A DNA stretch of 64,000 bases, taken from NCBI RefSeq assembly GCF_022748595.1, contig NZ_JALDSX010000001.1, forward strand, positions 1 through 64,000, written 5' to 3'. Made by a program: the position numbers and the translations under genes. The notes below the pieces were generated by a model. The model was given only the letters and a program-made list of their open reading frames with translations. It had not been told where the DNA came from and did no database searches. This stretch comes from Brevibacterium sp. ZH18. Lineage in GTDB: Bacteria > Actinomycetota > Actinomycetes > Actinomycetales > Brevibacteriaceae. This document shows positions 17,021-26,568 of the stretch, piece after piece. Numbering within the stretch: position 1 is the first letter of the stretch; the number at the start of each line of letters is the position of its first letter.

Positions 17021-17378
17021 TGCACTTCCCTAATCGGGAATTCGTCAACCACGTTGCTGAGGTTGGTGATGGCAGTTGCGCTCGATCCACGTCTCGATCC
17101 CGATCCGTAGCTCTTCCCACCTCGCCCAGTTGCGACGGTTGAGCACGTTCCTCCGCATGAGACCCTCTGATAACGGCGCAGAGAACTGCTCGACTGTCCG
17201 GACACTCAGTCCGGCCTCGAGTGTGAAATCGACCGTTTCAGAGCCCGTGACGACTTTTGAACCTCATCCAGCCCGGGGCACCGATCACCGCCCACCTCAT
17301 CACCTGCGATGGGTGGTTTCTGCTGCCACCGACTAGAGTTGTCCAGGAGAGACCACTTACCTGCGTGCAAAGGCCGTG
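17021..17378. other. Intergenic region containing an insertion-sequence relic
   Basis: Apart from the short transposase fragment described separately (17045-17158, minus strand), I see no intact gene here. The right half carries only unrelated frames, and no terminal inverted repeats of a complete element could be recognised. The AAAGG at 17369-17373 serves the ABC transporter gene that follows. Confidence 0.5.
17045..17158 (-). pseudogene. Relic of an IS3-family transposase (C-terminal end)
   Basis: A 37-codon minus-strand frame reads RRNVLNRRNWARWEELRIG, IETWIERNCHHQ and then stops. It resembles the end of IS3-type OrfB integrase cores (NVLxRxRWxTREELRLAIVTWIERTYHRRRRQ). The usual continuation (LGxLTPxEFE) is missing and the catalytic DDE part is absent. 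The codons upstream resemble the preceding SFFSLLQ segment only after a frameshift. This is a decayed remnant, and the only mobile-DNA trace in the window. Confidence 0.6.
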
Positions 17379-18134
17379 ATGTCGATTTCTGCGAATGGGA
17401 TCAGTGACGATGTCGTGCTCAGCGCCGAGGGTCTGCGCAAGAGCTTCGGCCGCGGGGAGACAGCGGTGACTGCGCTCGACGACATCAGCGTGGACTTCGA
17501 AGCGGGACGATTCAGCGCGATCATGGGTCCTTCGGGCTCAGGGAAATCGACGCTCATGCATGTTCTGGCCGGACTCGACAGAGTCGATTCGGGAACGATC
17601 ACGATGAGCGGGCGGGACATCACGACGCTCAACGACCGGCAGCTGACCCAGCTGCGGCGTGATCGGGTCGGGTTCATCTTCCAGGCGTTCAATCTCGTTC
17701 CGACCCTCAGCGCAGAACAGAACATCGAACTGCCCGTGTCACTGGCACGCAAACGGATCGACCGGGACTGGAAGGCCGAGGTCGTCGAACGCCTCGAGCT
17801 CGGAGACCGTCTCAAGCACCGTCCCCACGAGCTCTCCGGCGGCCAGCAGCAGCGTGTGGCCGTGGCTCGCGCCCTGCTCACCCGACCCGATGTGATCTAC
17901 GCCGACGAACCCACCGGCAACCTCGACTCCCATTCCGGCACCGAGGTGCTCTCCCTGCTCCACGGTGCGACCACGCGCTATGGGCAGTCCATCATCATGG
18001 TCACGCACGACCCGATGGCCGCCTCCCACGCGGATCGCGTCGTTCTGCTCAAGGACGGTCGTGCCGGGGGTGAGGTCCGGCAGCCGACTCGGGAGTCCGT
18101 GGTGAGCGCGCTGAGCGAATTGAGCGATCAGTGA
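17379..18134 (+). CDS. ABC transporter ATP-binding protein (MacB/LolD type)
   Basis: A 251-residue ATPase. It has Walker A GPSGSGKST (about 50-58), a Q-loop in FIFQAFNLVPTL, signature LSGGQQQRVAVARALL, Walker B VIYADEP and the H-loop in MVTHDPMAA. It partners the FtsX-like permease encoded immediately downstream with a GTGA overlap. Such pairs drive mechanotransmission or export of peptides, lipids or drugs rather than import. An in-frame GTG lies 3 bases before the chosen ATG; AAAGG at 17369-17373 suits the ATG better. Confidence 0.93.
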   Translation: MSISANGISDDVVLSAEGLRKSFGRGETAVTALDDISVDFEAGRFSAIMGPSGSGKSTLMHVLAGLDRVDSGTITMSGRDITTLNDRQLTQLRRDRVGFIFQAFNLVPTLSAEQNIELPVSLARKRIDRDWKAEVVERLELGDRLKHRPHELSGGQQQRVAVARALLTRPDVIYADEPTGNLDSHSGTEVLSLLHGATTRYGQSIIMVTHDPMAASHADRVVLLKDGRAGGEVRQPTRESVVSALSELSDQ

Positions 18135-20680
18135 TCGCAGTCGCCCTAGCCCAGATCCGCATCCACTGGGCGCGTTTCCTCGCCATTGGGCTCGGCATCG
18201 CCTTGGCCGCAGGCTTCGTCGCCGCAACCCTCATCAGCAGCGCCTCGCTGCAGGCGAGCCTCAGGGACACGGTCACCGACACGTTCTCGCAGGCCGATCT
18301 CGTTGTGATGCCCGCCCGTGACGTCTTCGTCGACGGGCAGGAGGCCTCGGGGGTGACGAAGCGCCTCAGTGCCGTCGAAGGCGTCAGCACTGCGGCCGTC
18401 AATGCACGTACAACGACGACGGGCAAAAGCTCATCCTTCTCCGAGAGCACCTTCGCTCTGTCCCCGGTGCCCGTTGCCGAGCACCTCGACACCTTCTCGA
18501 TGGTCGCAGGCTCGCGTCCCGCGTCGATCACTGATCTGGTGCTTGAACGCGCCACAGCGGAGGAACTGGGTGTCGGCATCGGCGATGAGATCCGCTTCTC
18601 TGTCGACTCGGTCCCCGTCGAGTCAGCTGATGACTCGATGCCGGTCTACCGCGGCCCGAGTCACAGCAGCACAGTATTCACAGTGGTCGGCCTCGCCGAG
18701 ATGGCCAACGACCCGTCAGCGGCCGGGACTCATCGGGCGCTGACAACCTCGGCGAGCTATCAGGAGTACTTCGCCCAGCTGGGTGATGTCATCTCGATCA
18801 GGATCGCCCTCGACAGTGGCGCCGACCCAGCAGTCGTGCGGGAGCGGCTGCAGACGACGATCGATGACTCCGCTCTCGCGGGCAGTCTCGAGGCGATGAC
18901 GGTCGATGACGCCGTCGCGGCGAAAACCGATCGCCTCTCCCAAGGCGACGACGTCATCACCTGGATGTTCCTCGTCTTCGCCGGAATTTCCGTCATCGTC
19001 GCGATCCTCGTCGTGTCCAACACGTTCTCCGTCATCGTGGCAGGCCGTCGCCGTGAGCTCGCGCTGCTGCGGTGCCTCGGTGCCTCACGAACGCAGCTCT
19101 ACGGGTCCGTGGTCATCGAGGGACTCGTCGTCGGGCTGCTCGGCTCGATTGTCGGCGTGGTCGCCGGGATCGGCGCGAGCTTCGGGCTCGCCGCCACGGC
19201 CAAGCGTATCTGGCCCGACGACTTCGACTACGTCAACGTCCACGTTCCGGTGTCCGCACTGCTCATCGGCGTCGGGGTCGGAGTCCTGCTGACGATCTTC
19301 GCCACGATCAGACCCGCGCGCAGCGCCATCGCGGTCACCCCACTCGAAGCGCTGCAGCCCTTCGACGAGTCCCTGCGCCCCGCGGCCCACAGCCGACTGC
19401 GGCAGGTCGCGGGCTGGACGAGCCTCGGGCTGGGTGCCGGCCTGATCGTCATCTCCCTGCTCGCGGTCGCCCACTCACAGATGTGGATTCTGGCGGGGGC
19501 GCTCGGGGGTGCACTCATCGTGTTCGGCCTCGTACTGTGTTCGGCGCTCATCATCCCGCCGATCGTCGCGGGCATCGGCGAACTCGTGCTCAGCCCCTGG
19601 GGAGTGCCCGGACAGCTGGCGACCCTGAATACGCTGCGCAACCGACGGCGGACCGCGGCCACCGCAACAGCGCTGATCATCGGCGTCACCCTCGTGGCGA
19701 CGATCCTGGTCGGCGGAATGTCGACGAAGGCCACTCTCGCCCAAGGCCTGAGCCAGCGCTACCCCGTCGATATCGCCGTGCCGCTGGCCACCACCGTCGA
19801 CCAGGACACGCTCGACGACCTCGGCGAGATCAGGGGAGTGGCTGCGGTCGCCGTGGCCCATCGTGCCGATGCCCTCGACGACCATGACGGGTCGACCCCC
19901 GATCTCTATGTCATCGATCCGGATTCGGCTGCGTCCGTGCTCGGCCCCGGAGCTCCACCGCTGGTCGCGGGCAAGGTCACGGTCCCGGATGACTTCGCTC
20001 GGGACAGCATCCGCATCAAGGGGCTCAACGAGATGAACGTCGCGGTCGAGAAGGCCGGGAGTTCGAGCCTCGTGTTCTTCACGACCCCCGACGTCGGCAA
20101 CGATCTGGGCGTGTCCGCCACCACGACCTCGGTGCTGGTCAGGATCGACGACGACACGGACGTTGCTGACATCTTCCGGATCCAGCAGGACGTGGCGCAG
20201 GCACTCGACGTCACGAGCGACGAGGTCGTCGGATCGGCGGTGGCGAAGGGAATGTACTCCGAGCTCATCGACATCCTCCTTCTCATCGCAGTGGCCCTGC
20301 TCTTCGTCGCCGTCATCATTGCACTCATCGGCGTGTCGAACACGGTGAGCCTCTCGGTCATCGAGCGCAGGCGGGAGAACTCCCTGCTGCGTGCTCTGGG
20401 GCTGACCATCGGTCAGCTGCGCACCCTCCTCGCCCTCGAAGCCGTGCTCATCTCATCGGTGGCTGCGCTCATCGGACTCGTCCTCGGGGGAGGGCTCGGA
20501 ATTGTGGGCACTCGACTGATCACCGTCGACTATGCAGACGAGCTGGTCATCGACTGGTCCATCCCTTCGTCGCTGGGCATCCTGGCCGCAGCGATCCTGG
20601 CCGGACTCGGTTCGGCCCTGGTCCCGGCGCGGCGTGCCGCCAGACTCTCACCGGTCGAGGGTCTCAAACAGGAGAACTGA
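18131..20680 (+). CDS. FtsX-like ABC transporter permease, double domain
   Basis: An 849-residue permease. An N-terminal membrane segment is followed by a large extracytoplasmic domain (about 45-270) and three membrane helices (about 275-400, FtsX domain, with GRRRELALLRCLGAS). A second half repeats the plan, with FtsX motifs ERRRENSLLRALGLT and RAARLSPVEGL near the C-terminus. It is encoded with its ATPase by a 4-base overlap. Substrate is unknown; similar actinobacterial systems are often linked to peptide resistance, but no two-component system is adjacent here. Confidence 0.9.
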   Translation: MIAVALAQIRIHWARFLAIGLGIALAAGFVAATLISSASLQASLRDTVTDTFSQADLVVMPARDVFVDGQEASGVTKRLSAVEGVSTAAVNARTTTTGKSSSFSESTFALSPVPVAEHLDTFSMVAGSRPASITDLVLERATAEELGVGIGDEIRFSVDSVPVESADDSMPVYRGPSHSSTVFTVVGLAEMANDPSAAGTHRALTTSASYQEYFAQLGDVISIRIALDSGADPAVVRERLQTTIDDSALAGSLEAMTVDDAVAAKTDRLSQGDDVITWMFLVFAGISVIVAILVVSNTFSVIVAGRRRELALLRCLGASRTQLYGSVVIEGLVVGLLGSIVGVVAGIGASFGLAATAKRIWPDDFDYVNVHVPVSALLIGVGVGVLLTIFATIRPARSAIAVTPLEALQPFDESLRPAAHSRLRQVAGWTSLGLGAGLIVISLLAVAHSQMWILAGALGGALIVFGLVLCSALIIPPIVAGIGELVLSPWGVPGQLATLNTLRNRRRTAATATALIIGVTLVATILVGGMSTKATLAQGLSQRYPVDIAVPLATTVDQDTLDDLGEIRGVAAVAVAHRADALDDHDGSTPDLYVIDPDSAASVLGPGAPPLVAGKVTVPDDFARDSIRIKGLNEMNVAVEKAGSSSLVFFTTPDVGNDLGVSATTTSVLVRIDDDTDVADIFRIQQDVAQALDVTSDEVVGSAVAKGMYSELIDILLLIAVALLFVAVIIALIGVSNTVSLSVIERRRENSLLRALGLTIGQLRTLLALEAVLISSVAALIGLVLGGGLGIVGTRLITVDYADELVIDWSIPSSLGILAAAILAGLGSALVPARRAARLSPVEGLKQEN

Positions 20681-20712
20681 CCCCACCGGTGTCCGGGAAC
20701 CGGGCGCAATGA

Positions 20713-20718
20713 TAGAAA
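20713..20718 (+). promoter_or_regulatory. Possible -10 box of a leaderless MFS transcript
   Basis: TAGAAA lies 7 bases before the ATG of the MFS gene, the spacing expected when transcription starts at the start codon. No ribosome-binding site precedes that ATG. Confidence 0.35.
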
Positions 20719-20725
20719 TGCAAGC

Positions 20726-21901
20726 ATGAAATCAGCGTGGACGACCGGACTGGTCGTGGTCGGCCTCATCGTCGCCGCATTCAACTTGCGGCCCGGCGTC
20801 ACCGGTCTGTCCCCGCTGCTCGACGCGATGGGCGCCGAGATCCATCTCAGCGCAGCCTTCCTCGCCGTCATCGGCATGCTGCCTCCGCTGCTCTACGGAC
20901 TCAGCGGCTTCATCACCCCACGTCTCTACAGTCGATTCTCCGGCCTCTCGCTCACCTTGGCCGCGATGATCATGATCACCGTGGGCCTGGGCGTGCGTGC
21001 GATCACCGACTCTCCGGGCCTGTTCCTCGGCCTCAGCGTGCTCGCGCTGTTCGGCATGGGCATCGGCAACGTCGTGTTGCCTCCGATCGTCAAGTCGTAC
21101 TTCCCCGACAAGGTCGCTCTGATGTCGACCGTCCACGTCGGGCTGCTGCAGCTGGGCACCTTCATTCCCCCGCTCGTGGCCGTGCCGTTGGCGGGCATGT
21201 TCGAGTGGCGGGGATCGCTGCTCGTGTGGACCGGATGCGCCGCGGTGGCCGTCATGGTGTGGGTGATCATCATCGTCGTGCGACCAGCCGCCCGGACGGA
21301 GGTCGCGGCCTCCGTCGTCGGCGGCAGCGAGCTGCGGCGGCTGGTGCGCAGCCCTCGCGCCTGGTCGCTCATGACGATGACGGGTCTGACCTCATTCAAC
21401 AACTTCATCCTCTTCACCTGGCTGCCCACGCTCCTGACCCGTTCTGGCTTCGACGCTGCCTTCGCCGGTGCCATGCTCGCACTCGTGACTGCGATCCCGT
21501 TGGTCCTCGGATTCGTCCTGCCGGTGCTGGCACAGAAGATGCGCACCGCCTCACCGATCGTCTCGGCATTCTGTCTGAGCCTGGCCGTCGGCTACATCGG
21601 GCTGTGGCTCTTCCCCGCGGCTGCCCCTGTGCTGTGGACCGTGCTGCTGGGAATCGGCATCTCGACCTTCCCCCTGGCACTGACCTTGATCACCCTGCGC
21701 TCACGCAGTGCCGAAGCCTCGGCGGCCCTGTCGGGCTTCGTGCAGGGAGGCGGATACCTCATGGCCGCCACCGGACCTCTGCTCTTCGCGTTCCTGCTGC
21801 AGAGCTTCGACATGATGTGGCCGGCCTTCGCGCTCGTCCTCCTCTCGACGGCAGTGAAGTTCGCCGTCAGCTTTTCTGCGTGTCGGCCGGGGTCGATCTG
21901 A
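20726..21901 (+). CDS. MFS transporter, CynX/NimT-like
   Basis: A 391-residue permease with about 12 membrane segments. It opens with the family phrase FNLRPGVTGLSPLLDAMG, and GMGIGNVVLPPIVKSYFPDK marks the region between helices 4 and 5. These features are typical of the CynX/NimT (cyanate and 2-nitroimidazole) branch of the major facilitator superfamily. The actual substrate cannot be inferred; no cyanase is nearby. It stands between the ABC exporter and the lysine/threonine operon as an apparently separate transcription unit. Confidence 0.87.
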   Translation: MKSAWTTGLVVVGLIVAAFNLRPGVTGLSPLLDAMGAEIHLSAAFLAVIGMLPPLLYGLSGFITPRLYSRFSGLSLTLAAMIMITVGLGVRAITDSPGLFLGLSVLALFGMGIGNVVLPPIVKSYFPDKVALMSTVHVGLLQLGTFIPPLVAVPLAGMFEWRGSLLVWTGCAAVAVMVWVIIIVVRPAARTEVAASVVGGSELRRLVRSPRAWSLMTMTGLTSFNNFILFTWLPTLLTRSGFDAAFAGAMLALVTAIPLVLGFVLPVLAQKMRTASPIVSAFCLSLAVGYIGLWLFPAAAPVLWTVLLGIGISTFPLALTLITLRSRSAEASAALSGFVQGGGYLMAATGPLLFAFLLQSFDMMWPAFALVLLSTAVKFAVSFSACRPGSI

Positions 21902-21936
21902 AACGCATGGATTCGCCGTCGACAACCTGCGCCGAG

Positions 21937-21942
21937 TAATCT
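21937..21942 (+). promoter_or_regulatory. Candidate -10 box of the argS-like/lysA/thr operon
   Basis: TAATCT ends 6 bases before the GTG at 21949. That spacing would place the transcript start on the start codon, giving a leaderless mRNA, and it agrees with the absence of a ribosome-binding site. The -35 region is weak (TTCGCC at 21912-21917). Confidence 0.45.
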
Positions 21943-21948
21943 GTTCGA

Positions 21949-22704
21949 GTGACCCTGGAACTTCTGCACACCGGCCTCGCGCGCGCTTTGGCGACGATTG
22001 CCGCGGCAGGAGAATCCGCAGACGTCCCACTCGCGGACTTCATCGTCGAGCGCACCCGGGATCGATCGCAGGGGGACTGGTCGACGAACATCGCACTGCG
22101 CAATGCGCGCCTCCTGCACACCGACCCGACGGCGCTGGCCGCTGAGATCGCCGATCTCCTGCAGGTCCACGCTGAGGTGGCCCGCGCCGAGGCGAGCGGC
22201 CCCGGATTCGTCAACATCACCGTCACGACCGCGGCCCGGGCCGCGGTCGCCGCCGAGATCGTCGCGGCCCAGTCAGGGGCGGAGTCAGAGCCAGGGTCAG
22301 AGTCCATCGATGCTGCCCCCGAGACCATCCGAGTCCTCCAGGCCGCCCATGCCGCCGCCTGCAGAATCGAACGGCGGGCCACCTCGGCGGGGATCGACAG
22401 CTCCGATTTTGCGCCGGAGACACTCGCCGAGCCACGCGAGGTCGAGCTCCTGCTCGCCCTGACCGACGCTGCAGACATGATGATCAGCGCTTCGCCGATC
22501 CACGATTCCCAGCGGCTCGAACGCAGCCTCGAGGCTGTCGCCGAGGCCTTCTGCGACTGGTCGGGGGCCACGACCGTGACACCCACGATCGACGAGCACA
22601 TCACCTCGACGCACGCTTCCCGGCTGGTCCTCGACCGAGCCGTCATCACTGTCCTGGCCACAGGACTTCGACACCTGGGCGCTTCGGCCCCGGAGAGGAT
22701 GTAA
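21949..22704 (+). CDS. ArgRS-derived protein lacking the catalytic core (N-domain plus DALR domain)
   Basis: A 251-residue protein that looks like arginyl-tRNA synthetase with its middle removed. Residues 1-92 match the ArgRS N-terminal tRNA-binding domain (FIVERTRDRSQGDWSTNIAL, ASGPGFVNITV). After a short linker, residues about 123-251 follow the ArgRS C-terminal DALR anticodon-binding domain and finish with the hallmark GASAPERM. The HIGH and KMSKS regions of the Rossmann core are absent, so it cannot charge tRNA. Actinobacteria normally have full-length argS just before lysA, so this is a positional remnant. The stop overlaps the lysA start (TAATG). It may be a regulatory tRNA-binding protein or a decaying gene. 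Confidence 0.85.
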   Translation: MTLELLHTGLARALATIAAAGESADVPLADFIVERTRDRSQGDWSTNIALRNARLLHTDPTALAAEIADLLQVHAEVARAEASGPGFVNITVTTAARAAVAAEIVAAQSGAESEPGSESIDAAPETIRVLQAAHAAACRIERRATSAGIDSSDFAPETLAEPREVELLLALTDAADMMISASPIHDSQRLERSLEAVAEAFCDWSGATTVTPTIDEHITSTHASRLVLDRAVITVLATGLRHLGASAPERM

Positions 22705-24140
22705 TGCCATCTCATATCGCCGGCACCATGCACGCCACGCCAGCACCCGTCTGGCTGCCGTATCCCGATGACGTCAATGCGCTCCTGCCTAGCCTGTGGT
22801 CGGACAATGTGACGAAGTCTGAGTCCGGGGTGCTCACCATCGCCGGTCACGGTGTCACCGACCTGGCCGCGCAGTACGGCACGCCGACCATGGTCATGGA
22901 TGTCGAGGACTTCAAGGCCCGCGCCGGGTCCTACCTCAGCGCATATTCTGCGGCCTTCTCCGAGGACAAGGGCTTCTCCGGTGTCGACGTGTTCTATGCC
23001 GGCAAGGCCTTCCTGTGCACGGCGGTGGCCCGGTGGGTCCACGAAGCAGGCCTCGGTCTCGACACGTGCTCCCTGGGGGAGATGATGGTGGCCCGTGCCG
23101 CGGGTGTGCCCGGCGAGAGAGTCGGTCTGCACGGCAACAACAAATCCGTGGCCGAGCTCGAATACGCTCTCGACTACGGAGTCGGACGCATCTTCGTCGA
23201 CAGTCTCGATGAGATCGCGCGTCTCGAGTCGATCGCGGCGGCGAAGGGGCTCGTCGCTCCGGTCATGCTGCGCGTGACCGTCGGCGTCGAAGCCCACACC
23301 CACGACTTCATCGCCACCGCCCACGAGGACCAGAAGTTCGGGCTCTCCGTCGCCGCCGGGACCGCAGCCGCTGCTGCGAAGGCGGTGGCGAACTCGGAGC
23401 ACCTGCGCTTCGACGGCCTCCACTCGCACATCGGATCGCAGATCTTCGACATCTCCGGATTCCAGGTGGCTGCCGCACGTGTGCTCGAACTGCGCGCTCA
23501 GATCATGGCCGAACACGGCGTCGACCTGCCCGACATCGACCTCGGCGGCGGCTTCGGCATCCGCTACACCTCGCAGGACACGCCGATCCCGGTGACGGAG
23601 ATGGCCGAGGAACTCGCCGAGGTGGTCGCGAAGGAGTGCCGCGGGCTCGGCACGAACGTGCCCCGGCTCTCGATCGAACCCGGTCGTGCGATCGTGTCTC
23701 CGTCGATGTTCACCCTCTACGAGGTCGGCACGGTCAAAGAGGTCAGCACGGACAACGGCATCCGCACCTACGTCGCTGTCGACGGCGGCATGAGCGACAA
23801 CATCCGGACAGCCCTCTACGACGCGGATTATTCGTGTAGTTTGGCGAATCGGAACTCGGCTGCTGAACCGGTGATCGTGCGAGTCGTGGGCAGACACTGC
23901 GAGTCGGGCGACATCATCGTCCGCGATGAGTACATGGGAGCCGACGTCACCGCCGGTGACCTGGTGGCGGTTCCGAGCACCGGTGCTTACTGCCGGTCGC
24001 TGGCGAACAACTACAACCATCAGCCCAGACCCGGAGTCTTGGCTGTGGCACCGGATAAGGTTGAATGGATCGTGCTCCCGGAGGACTACTCGCAGATGCT
24101 GAGCAGCGATCCCGGCATGAGCGCAGGCGACAACGGATGA
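22704..24140 (+). CDS. lysA: Diaminopimelate decarboxylase
   Basis: A 478-residue fold-type III PLP enzyme that makes L-lysine from meso-diaminopimelate. The PLP lysine is in FYAGKAFLC (Lys101). Other motifs are HSHIGSQIFD, DLGGGFGIRY (glycine-rich phosphate site), SIEPGRAIV and, near the C-terminus, CESGDIIVRDEYMGADV with the substrate-binding Cys-Glu-Ser. It is coupled to the ArgRS-like gene by a TAATG overlap and to hom downstream. A roughly 25-residue N-terminal extension precedes the barrel, as in other actinobacteria. Confidence 0.97.
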   Translation: MPSHIAGTMHATPAPVWLPYPDDVNALLPSLWSDNVTKSESGVLTIAGHGVTDLAAQYGTPTMVMDVEDFKARAGSYLSAYSAAFSEDKGFSGVDVFYAGKAFLCTAVARWVHEAGLGLDTCSLGEMMVARAAGVPGERVGLHGNNKSVAELEYALDYGVGRIFVDSLDEIARLESIAAAKGLVAPVMLRVTVGVEAHTHDFIATAHEDQKFGLSVAAGTAAAAAKAVANSEHLRFDGLHSHIGSQIFDISGFQVAAARVLELRAQIMAEHGVDLPDIDLGGGFGIRYTSQDTPIPVTEMAEELAEVVAKECRGLGTNVPRLSIEPGRAIVSPSMFTLYEVGTVKEVSTDNGIRTYVAVDGGMSDNIRTALYDADYSCSLANRNSAAEPVIVRVVGRHCESGDIIVRDEYMGADVTAGDLVAVPSTGAYCRSLANNYNHQPRPGVLAVAPDKVEWIVLPEDYSQMLSSDPGMSAGDNG

Positions 24141-24172
24141 GAGTCAATGACGAGCGGGGAAAAGGTGAGGAT

Positions 24173-25480
24173 ATGCAGGCGTTGAAGGTAGCCATGCTCG
24201 GATGCGGTGTCGTGGGCACGGAAGTCGCCGCGCGCATCCAAAACAGGGGAGAAGCCCTGGCCGAGCGCATCGGTGCTCCACTCGAACTCAGCGCCATCGT
24301 CGTGCGCGACACCGCCAAGGAGCGCCCCGGGATCGATGCGAGTCTGCTCACCACCGATGCCGAAGCCGCCATCGCCGGCGCAGACATCGTCATCGAACTC
24401 ATGGGCGGCATCGAACCGGCCAAATCGCTCATCACCGCAGCCCTGGACCAGGGGTCGTCCGTGGTCACGGCGAACAAGGCCCTGCTGGCCGCGAACTACG
24501 TCGAGCTGATGTCCGCTGCCGACCGCGCCGGCGTCCGCCTCGAGCACGAGGCCGCCGTGGCCGGAGCCATCCCGATCATCCGCCCCGTCGGGGACTCCCT
24601 GGCCGGAGATCGGATCGAACGGATCATGGGCATCGTCAACGGCACGACGAACTACATCCTCGACCAGATGGACTCCGAAGGCTGGGCCTTCGACGAAGCG
24701 CTGTCCACAGCACAGGAACTCGGCTACGCCGAGGCGGATCCCACCGCGGACGTCGGCGGCCACGATGCCGCAGCGAAGGCCGCGATCCTGTCCTCTCTGG
24801 CCTTCCACGCCCCGGTGACGATCGACGACGTCCATGTCGAAGGCATCGAGGACATCACCCCCGATATGGTCGCCACGGCCAAAGACCAGGGCTTCGTCAT
24901 CAAACTTCTCGCCGTGTGCGAACGAGTCAACGATTCCGCCGCGGGCTCGGGCCTCTCCGCCCGTGTCTACCCGGCCCTGCTGCCTCGCACCCATCCGCTG
25001 GCCACCGTCCGCGGAGCCTTCAACGCCGTGTTCATCGAAGCCGAAGCAGCTGGCTCGCTGATGTTCTACGGCCAGGGTGCCGGCGGTTCGCCGACCGCCT
25101 CCGCGGTCCTCGGCGACGTCGTGTCCGTGGCCAGGCGCAAAGTGCTTGGCGGTCGCGGGCAGTATGAACGCCCGTTCCACGAGGACTCGCGGATCCTGCC
25201 GATCTCAGCCATCACGACGCGCTACCACATCACGCTCGACGTGGTCGATCGTCCCGGTGTGCTCGCGGCGGTCTCCGAGATCTTCGCCGATGAGGGGGCG
25301 TCGATCGAACTCATGCGCCAGACCGTGGGCGAAGCCGACGAACAGGGCAACCAGCACGCGAAGCTCGTGCTCGCCACCCACTCGAACACCGACGCGGTCC
25401 TCAGGGGAACGGTCGACCGCCTCGGCGATCTCCCCGTGGTCCGCGCCGTCAAATCCGTGATCCGTGTAGAAGGACAGTGA
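24173..25480 (+). CDS. hom: Homoserine dehydrogenase
   Basis: A 435-residue NAD(P)-dependent enzyme that reduces aspartate semialdehyde to homoserine. It has the Rossmann motif GCGVVG near residue 10, the catalytic region [35 protein letters not shown], and a C-terminal ACT domain (about 350-435, [16 protein letters not shown]) that allows threonine feedback inhibition. I chose the ATG at 24173, preceded by AAAGGTGAGG. An ATG at 24137, overlapping the lysA stop, would add 12 charged residues that do not resemble the family. Confidence 0.96.
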   Translation: MQALKVAMLGCGVVGTEVAARIQNRGEALAERIGAPLELSAIVVRDTAKERPGIDASLLTTDAEAAIAGADIVIELMGGIEPAKSLITAALDQGSSVVTANKALLAANYVELMSAADRAGVRLEHEAAVAGAIPIIRPVGDSLAGDRIERIMGIVNGTTNYILDQMDSEGWAFDEALSTAQELGYAEADPTADVGGHDAAAKAAILSSLAFHAPVTIDDVHVEGIEDITPDMVATAKDQGFVIKLLAVCERVNDSAAGSGLSARVYPALLPRTHPLATVRGAFNAVFIEAEAAGSLMFYGQGAGGSPTASAVLGDVVSVARRKVLGGRGQYERPFHEDSRILPISAITTRYHITLDVVDRPGVLAAVSEIFADEGASIELMRQTVGEADEQGNQHAKLVLATHSNTDAVLRGTVDRLGDLPVVRAVKSVIRVEGQ

Positions 25481-25482
25481 GA

Positions 25483-26568
25483 ATGAATTACCCCAGACAT
25501 CAGTGGCAGGGCGTCGTCGAGGAATACCGGAGCTTGCTCGACATCTCCGCGGCCACCCCGGCCGTGACCCTGGGCGAGGGCGGAACCCCGCTCATCCGCG
25601 CGCAGAAGCTCAGCGAGCTCACCGGCGCCGAGGTGTGGGTGAAGTACGAGGGTCTTAACCCGACCGGCTCGTTCAAGGACCGCGGCATGACGATGGCGAT
25701 CACGAAGGCCGTCGCGCACGGGGCGAAGGCCGTCATCTGCGCCTCGACAGGAAACACCTCGGCCTCAGCGGCCGCGTATGCCACGAAGGCCGGACTCACC
25801 TGCGCTGTGCTCGTGCCGACGGGCAAGATCGCCCCTGGCAAGATGAGCCAGGCCATCGCCCACGGTGCCACGCTGCTCGAGGTCGACGGCAACTTCGACG
25901 ACTGCCTGACCCTGTGCCGGAAGCTCTCCGAGTCCTACCCTGTTCACCTGGTCAATTCGGTCAACCCTGACCGGATCGAGGGCCAGAAGACCGCCTCCTT
26001 CGAGGTCGTCGACGTCCTCGGCGACGCTCCCGACATCCACGTCCTTCCCGTCGGCAACGCCGGCAACATCACTGCCTACTGGAAGGGATACCGCCAGTAC
26101 AAGGAGATCGGCGTCTCGACCAAGCTGCCGCAGATGTGGGGCTTCCAGGCCGCGGGTGCGGCCCCGATCGTCCTCGGCCACCCGGTCGACGAACCCGATA
26201 CGATCGCCACGGCCATCCGAATCGGCAACCCGGCCAGCTGGTCTCAGGCTGAAGAGGCGCGAGACTCGTCCGGAGGAGTCATCGACTCGGTCACCGACGA
26301 TGAGATCCTCGCCGCCCATAAGGTGCTCTCCCGCGAAGAGGGCATCTTCGTCGAACCCGGCTCAGCCGCCTCGGTCGCCGGTCTGCTGAAGATGTCCGAA
26401 GCCGGCCGCGTGCCGGCCGGCGCACGCATCGCGGTCACGGTCACCGGGCACGGGCTCAAGGACCCCAGCTGGGCGCTGCACACCGCGGACGGCTCGGAGA
26501 TCGAGCCGAAGCGCGTCTCCGTCGACGCCGTGAGTGCGGCTCGCGCCCTGGGACTCGAGGACAGGTGA
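25483..26568 (+). CDS. thrC: Threonine synthase
   Basis: A 361-residue fold-type II PLP enzyme that converts O-phosphohomoserine to threonine. The PLP lysine is in [14 protein letters not shown] (Lys65), with the phosphate-binding loop [13 protein letters not shown] and the late glycine-rich [14 protein letters not shown]. This is the short class typical of actinobacteria. The ATG at 25483 has AAGGA 8 bases upstream; a GTG at 25477 overlapping the hom stop is too close to it. Confidence 0.96.
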   Translation: MNYPRHQWQGVVEEYRSLLDISAATPAVTLGEGGTPLIRAQKLSELTGAEVWVKYEGLNPTGSFKDRGMTMAITKAVAHGAKAVICASTGNTSASAAAYATKAGLTCAVLVPTGKIAPGKMSQAIAHGATLLEVDGNFDDCLTLCRKLSESYPVHLVNSVNPDRIEGQKTASFEVVDVLGDAPDIHVLPVGNAGNITAYWKGYRQYKEIGVSTKLPQMWGFQAAGAAPIVLGHPVDEPDTIATAIRIGNPASWSQAEEARDSSGGVIDSVTDDEILAAHKVLSREEGIFVEPGSAASVAGLLKMSEAGRVPAGARIAVTVTGHGLKDPSWALHTADGSEIEPKRVSVDAVSAARALGLEDR

